A stretch of 64,000 nucleotides of DNA, taken from Rotaria sordida. Its lineage: Eukaryota > Rotifera > Eurotatoria > Philodinida > Philodinidae. Below the pieces are notes generated by a model. The model did no database searches. It was not told the DNA's origin and saw nothing but the letters and a program-made list of their open reading frames with translations. The DNA is taken from the NCBI GenBank assembly GCA_905250125.1, contig CAJNOL010000689.1, forward strand, positions 47,317 to 111,316. The letters run 5' to 3'. Position numbers and translations under genes: made by a program. Each line of letters starts with the position of its first letter. The stretch's first letter is position 1. Shown here piece by piece: positions 54,871-64,000 of this stretch.

Positions 54871-57800
54871 AAAATTATTTTTCGATGAAAGAATCTCTTA
54901 TGAATGAATACTTCTTTTTTTGTGATGTTTTGTTTGTTTGTTTTTTTTTTGTATAGATTATTATTTTTTTCTCTCTCTTGGTTGTAAAGAAATGATTTTT
55001 TTTTCGTGTTCATAAGTAAAAGATTATCAATGATGTAAGAAAAACAAAAAAAACCTTTTGTTAGAATTGTAAAATAGAATATTCAAATGTATTTATATAG
55101 AAAATTTTCCATAATTATGTAATCAACTAAGAAAAGAACATCATTCTCAATTATAGAACAATATTTTAATGATGTAAACAAAATTGAATGTTAAAACAGG
55201 TACATGTCGAAAGTTTTTAGACAAAATATTTCTTCATTTTTTTCCATTGATTAAGATAATTAGCAGAAAAGTATTAAACATATGAATCCGAATTTATACT
55301 CACAATTTTTGTAAGACTCATAAGTCAGAAGGTTCAGGATAGAGGTAACATTTATTCTAAATATATCAATAGAAAAGGTAAACATTCCTCTACAAAAGGA
55401 TCTCATCAACTTTCTCTAAGGCATCATCTAACAGCAATAAGAGTTTTGATAAGCTTTACAATGATGTCTTCGCAATTCCTCGATTTTCAGGCTTATAGAG
55501 TGAACTCATAAAGAAATCTTCTCAGATGTTTCCTTCCGATTTCAATGATTTTTTGATTAGTTCTAATAAAAACCGTAGAACGATTTCGGTTCCTATTCAG
55601 ATTTTCGGAAAACTCGTCTTTTCGAATTTTGATCTGAAACTTCGTGCATATAGAAAACTCAACTAGATTGGCTTTCGGAAAAAAATTCAGGAATTTTGAA
55701 CAAGATATAGATCCTTTACCATGAATAGTGTGTACAACATACATTTTTTGAAAGCTTCATATCTCGAAGGGATTTTGTCCAAAACTTCTGGATTTTTATG
55801 AAAACTAGTCTAGTTGAATTTTCTATATGTACCAAGTCTCAGATCAACATTTGAAAATAGGAGTTTTATGAAGACTTGGAGCCTCTACAAAGTAGACATA
55901 TTAAAAATTCAATAGCTTGGTCAAATATCAATAACGAACATATTTAGTGAGAAGGAAGTTTATTATCTACGTATTGATTGAAAACTTGAAGCAGTCAAGG
56001 AAAATAAAGTAGGATTAGAGGAAATAGGCGTTTTTTTACGAAAATAACAAGAAAAATCATTGAAAAATAATATGAAGTCAATTTTCAATAGAATATGATC
56101 GCATTCTTTGTCTCAGAATCAACCACACAAAAATTCTGATTCTAACTAAATGTTTAATACTCTCTACTGACTTCTTTTAATCGATTGATAAATGAAGAAA
56201 TATTTTGTATAAAAACTTTTGATATACCTGTTATGTACTCTTTTCATTAGTTTGTACGTTGCTGATGAGAAAAGAATTTTTTCTGCCGTAAACAATTCAA
56301 ACATTAAAAATAAAGCTAAAAGCAAACATGATTTAAGCTTTTTGAAATTTTAAACAAGTACAAATTGAGATATTTTGATTCGAATCATATTGAGATTTGC
56401 TAAGAACAGTTATCCATATAAGATAAAGATGACTTTTCGTACGTACTGATAACTATCAAAGACTAAAGGTACAGTAAGAGTTCAGCTACAATCAACAATG
56501 CTCTTTGTTGTTGTTGTTTTTTGCATAAAGTAAGACACATAATAGTTTATTTTAACAAAAGGTTATGTACTAAAAGTAATACACATTTTTAGAAGGAAAA
56601 TAGACAGTCACGAAGGATAATATTAATAATTGATAGGGAGATTAATGAAAATTTCTTAAATATATTCACTGATCATAATGTATAATAAAAAAATAAATAA
56701 AATCTCCAAAATGCAAGTACAATTTGTTAAATTCATTTCATCAGAAAACCTTTTGAAAAGTTTCGTTAGATCTAGATCGAAATGAATTTCTCACTTTTTT
56801 TTTTAAATACAAGAAAAAAACCCACTTTCTTAAGTATACTATGCTATGATTTATTTTTATTTATTAGCCGACTTAAGTATGATATGAAAGAAACATATGA
56901 TTATTCTTTTTGTATTATAAGAAAGGGTTTGAATCGATAAATATTACATTTAATGTTGACTTTTTCCTGAGTTCATGCTTATGAGAGTATCAACTGAAGA
57001 AATTCATTATGTATTTAATCTCATATTTTGGATATTCTAGAGAAATCTTTTAGATTAGAATAAACCCAAAGAGATTCAGTATTATCGATAGAGTTATGAT
57101 AGTTTTGTTGGATTATAATTATACGATGAATTATGGACAAGAAAATTGGACAATAGATTTTTGTCTTGAAATTTTCTCTAAGTAAGTCTCATTATCTTAA
57201 AATGATAGCTTCCTTCTTAGGATAGTCTACAAGTAAAATCATCCGATTCTTCTGAAATCTAGTCAATGTTTATACATTTTATATTTCAAATAAAGCCTTG
57301 CATCGAACTCCGACAGGGTCGAAGTCACATTAGTAAAACAGTCAAAAACTTTTACTCTTACATAGTCATAAGGTTTTTCTTCATATGTTAATCAATGAAC
57401 AAAAATATACTATTCTATAAGCTCATAAGTTTCAAGAAGGAAGAAAACATCACGAAGACATTCTCATTAACAAGTAGCACTCAAAGTATATATGCCAGCC
57501 AAAAATTTGGACTTCACAGCGCTCTAGTTTCAATCAAGCGGGAACAAATTGATTTCTATCATCAGAAATGCATAGAAATGAAGAGAAACTGAGACAAATC
57601 AAATATTTACTTTTAATCTTATAATTGAAGATCTTTTATGATTTAGAGTGGTTTCCATTTATTTCTCATAGTTTCTAGTAAGGAAATCATTTTCTTTTCA
57701 ATATTTCATCCGATCATTAAAATCCAGCAAATCCATGATAATTCTATCAAGAATGCTTACAATCCTGGATTTCTTTCGGGTTAATCTAATCCAACTGTAT

Positions 57801-58031
57801 TCTGTATATGCAATAAATATGAGCTCAAAAATAAATGTGAATCATTTATGATAGTTTGTTCATTCGTTTTATCAAGATATTGAAATTGAAACTTTGATGA
57901 TTACACATTGTTATTAGAACATCAATAAATCATTTTTCAATTTTTCCAATTCGATTAAATATTTCTGAAAAAAAGAAGCGTTTTGTCAAAGCATATTTAT
58001 TAAACTACAGTAAATAATGTTCAAATAAAAA
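54871..58031. other. Convergent spacer between RBBP5 and CDO1
   Basis: The first 200-300 bp are probably RBBP5 3' UTR. The region 55.5-55.93 kb contains an inverted repeat of a family also seen at 24.9-25.4 kb. Elsewhere I see only AT-rich sequence; the ORFs at 55493-55744 and 57395-57592 have no family features. Confidence 0.5.
55600..55880. repeat. Inverted repeat, arms about 110-130 bp
   Basis: The left arm (about 55605-55720: AAACTCGTCTTTTCGAATTT, TGATCTGAAACTTCG, CATATAGAAAACTCAACTAG) pairs with the complement at about 55755-55875 at about 75-80 percent. Flanking words at 55505-55580 (TTCCGATTTCAATGATTTTT) and 55893-55925 match the element at 24.88-25.40 kb, so both are copies of one diverged family. 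Confidence 0.7.
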
Positions 58032-58682
58032 TTATTCATTTCTTGTTAATTGTTCACGAATCGAATGAAATATCATTTTTATTTCATTCATACAACTTGT
58101 ATGTTCATTAAATATATTACAATGATCAAAAGGTGGTATATAAAGATGTAAAGTAATTACTTTTTCTGTATGACTCGGATTTTCAATACGATGTAAACCA
58201 ATTGAATCATTAATATAAGTGACTTGTCCTTCAGTTAATTCAACACGATTAAAAATATGCATTGATTCTGTTTTTTCAAATGTTGGCCAAGCATATCGTG
58301 TTTCAATTAATGTACCTTGTAAACATTTTAAAAAACAATGTGAATTTGTATGATCATGTATTGATGAACCTTGATTTTCGGCCCAACATAAAATCATTAA
58401 ATTAAATTTTCCATTTCCATTATCAACTAAATTTCTTGTATAATGATCTGATTGAAATTTAATATATGGTAACCATTCATTTATTGTACCTTTATAATTA
58501 TTCATAATTGTATAAATATAATCAATATCAATTTCATTTGTAGAAAATGCATTATGAAGTAATTCAATTAATTCATCTAGAGAATTTGGTTGAATCGATA
58601 AATAAGATGTATTATTATTATCATCGAATGATTTCTTATGAATTAATTGAATTTCATTTGATTTATTCAATGTTTCTGTCAT
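58032..58682 (-). CDS. CDO1: Cysteine dioxygenase type 1
   Basis: Single exon, 216 aa, close to the usual 200 aa. The cupin Fe(II) ligands are His109 and His111 (SSIHDHTNSHC) and His164 (IGLHRIEN). The Cys-Tyr cross-link pair is Cys116 and Tyr181 (LHLYIPPFD), and the substrate Arg is Arg83 (YTRNLVD); spacings equal those of animal CDO1. It oxidises cysteine to cysteine sulfinate in the cytosol, feeding taurine and sulfate formation. It lies divergent to the katanin gene with a 546-bp spacer. No oddities apart from the absence of introns. Confidence 0.97.
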   Translation of the reverse strand: MTETLNKSNEIQLIHKKSFDDNNNTSYLSIQPNSLDELIELLHNAFSTNEIDIDYIYTIMNNYKGTINEWLPYIKFQSDHYTRNLVDNGNGKFNLMILCWAENQGSSIHDHTNSHCFLKCLQGTLIETRYAWPTFEKTESMHIFNRVELTEGQVTYINDSIGLHRIENPSHTEKVITLHLYIPPFDHCNIFNEHTSCMNEIKMIFHSIREQLTRNE

Positions 58683-59228
58683 TGTTATATTTTTTTTTTT
58701 TATTGAATAAGATCAAGATTATTTAATTTAAATAACACTGAAAGATTTAATGTTTATGTCGGATACATGCACTTTATATACATATTTTCTTTTTTATCCT
58801 ATGTCAAAAAACTAAATTGATAATCTTTAATCAACATGAAAACAAAAAATCTTTTGATCTTATTTATATGTCAAATATAAAATTGTAACAAACCGGAAGT
58901 AACAAAATAGAAGTTCAGGGTTATAATGTTAAAATAAAAGAATTTAATTTAGTAGCAAAATATTATTTTATTATATTCAAAAAATCAAAACATATTATCT
59001 AAGTTATTTCTTTTCTATTTTCATTATCTCTCAAAATTCTAATATCGAATTTCCAATATTTTCTTACACAATCGATATTTAAAAAGTCTTGTATTCCAGA
59101 TGTCCTTACATACAAATCGGTTGATCTATTTATTCGTTGCTATTCTCTTCCAACCATTCTCAACTGAATCATTGTTCTTGCTTGACAACCACATATTCTA
59201 ACAAAAAGATATTATTCTTGTTGTTCAA
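58683..59228. other. Divergent promoter region, CDO1 / katanin
   Basis: The 546-bp spacer with both 5' ends is AT-rich. No ORF or RNA gene. No core promoter motif can be named with confidence. Confidence 0.5.
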
Positions 59229-62083
<2,855 letters not shown>

Positions 62084-64000
62084 TTTTATTATTATTATTA
62101 TTTTATTCTTTTCGATCAATATCTGTCATTCTTCTTTTTTTGTTTTTTTTTTAAATATATGTGACGGTGATCAAAGCAATTCATATATTTGTACATGTAG
62201 CAATCCTTTTATTTTTTCGATCAAAGCCCGCCTTTAGAAATCGATCTTGAGTCAAGTACATTCAAATCACAGAAAACTTTCACGTGATAATATTTTCAAC
62301 CACGTTTTCGAAAGATATTCAACAAACAAGGATTATAAACAATTCATTTGTCAATGGAAAATATTTACTTAATTTTTTTTTCTGTTAGAAAGACCATGGT
62401 ACAGCCATTCTTACTTTTTAAGCGGCGAATAGTTCAATATCTTGAAAATTTGTTTTCTAATTTTAAAAGTACTCTCTTATATAATAGTAATAAAGTTTAA
62501 TTCAAAAAAGGAATTCTGCCATGCCCCTATATCTTAACATGCTCTTTCAAATAACAAAAAAACACTAAATATATAGAATAAAGGTACACAGATAATTTCG
62601 AGCTGCGCGACCAAAACAGCAAACACGATGTGCCGGTTTTTCGGAAAAAAGCATATTTTTGTTGAATTCACATACATTTTCGAAGAAAATAGTAAGTGTA
62701 AGTTTTAAGTAGAAGTTTTACGGCTCTTCTTCCTATCACAAGATTTCAACTATTCTAGAACATTCCAAAATTTTCCTCGAAATTTGAATCACTGGAATGC
62801 ATTTTGTAAACGTTCTAAATAATGTTGTGATGCATTGATTTACCACAGTTGTCATATGATCAATATAAAAAGTGTGAACTGATCAAGTTATAACTTTAGA
62901 AAATAATCAATATTAGTGTTTACGAGCTTATCTATATATATATATATATAATACTGCATTGAGACCTCCTGTAGATATAATGGATATGTGCAAGAGGCTT
63001 ATTTACCAGTTATATTAAGAAAAACGGAATATAAAAAAAAACGAGCAATGGGCAACAAAGCAAACAAAAAATAGAGTGTCAGTAAAAGAAAATACAAAAA
63101 CATTTTTATCTGAAATGCAGCAATAGAACGGATCGTTTCTCGGGTGATCGATTATCTTAGAAAATAGCTATAGTGTGTGAAAGATTTTTGTACTTTACAT
63201 ATTTTTTTATTAGTATAATGGGGCTAAAGAACACATGTGAGTCGCATATTTCAGCCCCCAATAGGCTACACTAACAAGTTTTTTTTTTCAAGCAGAAAAT
63301 GATGGAAATTATAGAAAAGTTTTTAGAAAAAACAAGATGCTAGATAAACAATCATGTCATTTATCAAAGATCAGGCCTCGAGTTATCTTTCCATGTATTT
63401 CTCTCTATTTTCATTTGTTTTTGCTTTTAAAGAAAATTAACTTTTTTGGGTAGATAGACCGTAAACAATTTCGTATTCGCAAGTCTACATACAAAACAAA
63501 CGTTAATAGTTGTATTTATCTATTATCAAGTGAGTATGTCTGTTTTTTTCATGCGGTTTGTAGATATAATATCTAGTCTCCTGCCTAGTGTTGATGGATA
63601 TCAAGAAAGCAAATCGCTTTTGCTGTTGTTTTTGTTGTTGGTATTTGTTGTATACTCTCGTATTAGAAAAGAACAAGAAAAAGGAAAAAAAACCACAGGA
63701 TATCGTTCTGTTCTTTTTCTGGGTAGTATCCAAGGTCTTTTATAGCTTGTCGATCTTTCTGTTTCATCCAATATAGAAGATAGAATATATTGATAATTGT
63801 ACATAAAGAGCAAGGAGGAGAAAAAAGGAAAAAAAAGAAGTGCATGAGCTTTATTTCTTGTCGAATAACAACATTATTCATCTTGCTTATATTCTTCTTT
63901 CTGAAACCTACAAATTACTACTTAGTGGAGACACAATCTGTCTCCACACCATAATTTATATCGTCGAGCAACAAAACAATAGAATATATATATATTCTAT
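62084..64000. other. Right edge, no recognisable gene
   Basis: Downstream of katanin, the first 150 bp are its 3' UTR. An (AT)n run lies at about 62934-62950. The overlapping small ORFs at 63503-63881 on both strands have no family features and mostly reflect runs of codons free of stops. The last 24 bases (AATAGAATATATATATATTCTAT) are a short AT palindrome. Confidence 0.5.

Noticed and set aside
63503..63881. Overlapping frames on both strands at the right end
   Set aside because: Low-complexity stretches with no family features, no splice context and mutually overlapping.

Overview
This is a strongly AT-rich, intron-containing animal genome window. The genes are metazoan (FoxG, RBBP5, katanin p60, cysteine dioxygenase, FASTKD, P-glycoprotein, TSEN34). 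Introns are GT-AG; most are only about 45-75 bp, but a few are inflated to 0.9-3.3 kb by inserted repeats. The style (very AT-rich, compact exons, A/T-ending codons, homopolymer-rich flanks, many short decayed DNA transposons) resembles an invertebrate such as a bdelloid rotifer. That assignment is inference.

Layout. 1-8.9 kb: a forkhead gene (FoxG type, +) in a gene-poor region holding a 547-bp inverted repeat, a hAT-type MITE and a second inverted repeat. 8.9-9.9 kb: single-exon TSEN34 (-). 11.3-14.5 kb: a decayed ZMYM1-like hAT transposon (-). 14.8-27.1 kb: a full-length ABCB/P-glycoprotein gene (-, 29 exons, about 1,340 aa) that stays open although its introns host a TIR element with an internal tandem array, a mariner copy and two large inverted repeats. 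29.1-30.8 kb: a foldback directly before a single-exon sugar-type MFS transporter (+). 32.7-33.7 kb: a RING/TRAF-like pseudogene. 35.0-35.3 kb: a remnant of the same hAT family. 36.5-37.5 kb: an unrecognised four-exon gene (-). 39.5-48.1 kb: a FAST-kinase-domain/RAP protein gene (-, 10 exons) whose three largest introns each carry an inverted repeat. 49.1-50.5 kb: an N/Q/S-rich unknown protein (+). 50.5-51.2 kb: MsrB (-). 52.1-54.9 kb: RBBP5 (+). 58.0-58.7 kb: cysteine dioxygenase (-). 59.2-62.1 kb: katanin p60 (+). The last 1.9 kb has no recognisable gene.

The genes do not form a pathway; this is an ordinary mixed animal neighbourhood. Several pairs share short divergent or convergent spacers (FASTKD/N-rich, MsrB/RBBP5, CDO1/katanin). 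The most distinctive feature is the number of long inverted repeats (nine found by eye) with arms of roughly 40-330 bp. They differ in sequence and age, and five lie within introns, where the unspliced transcript would contain long hairpins. Exon junctions were deduced by eye from splice dinucleotides, reading frame and family alignment; most were checked for phase, but some may be a base or a few bases off.
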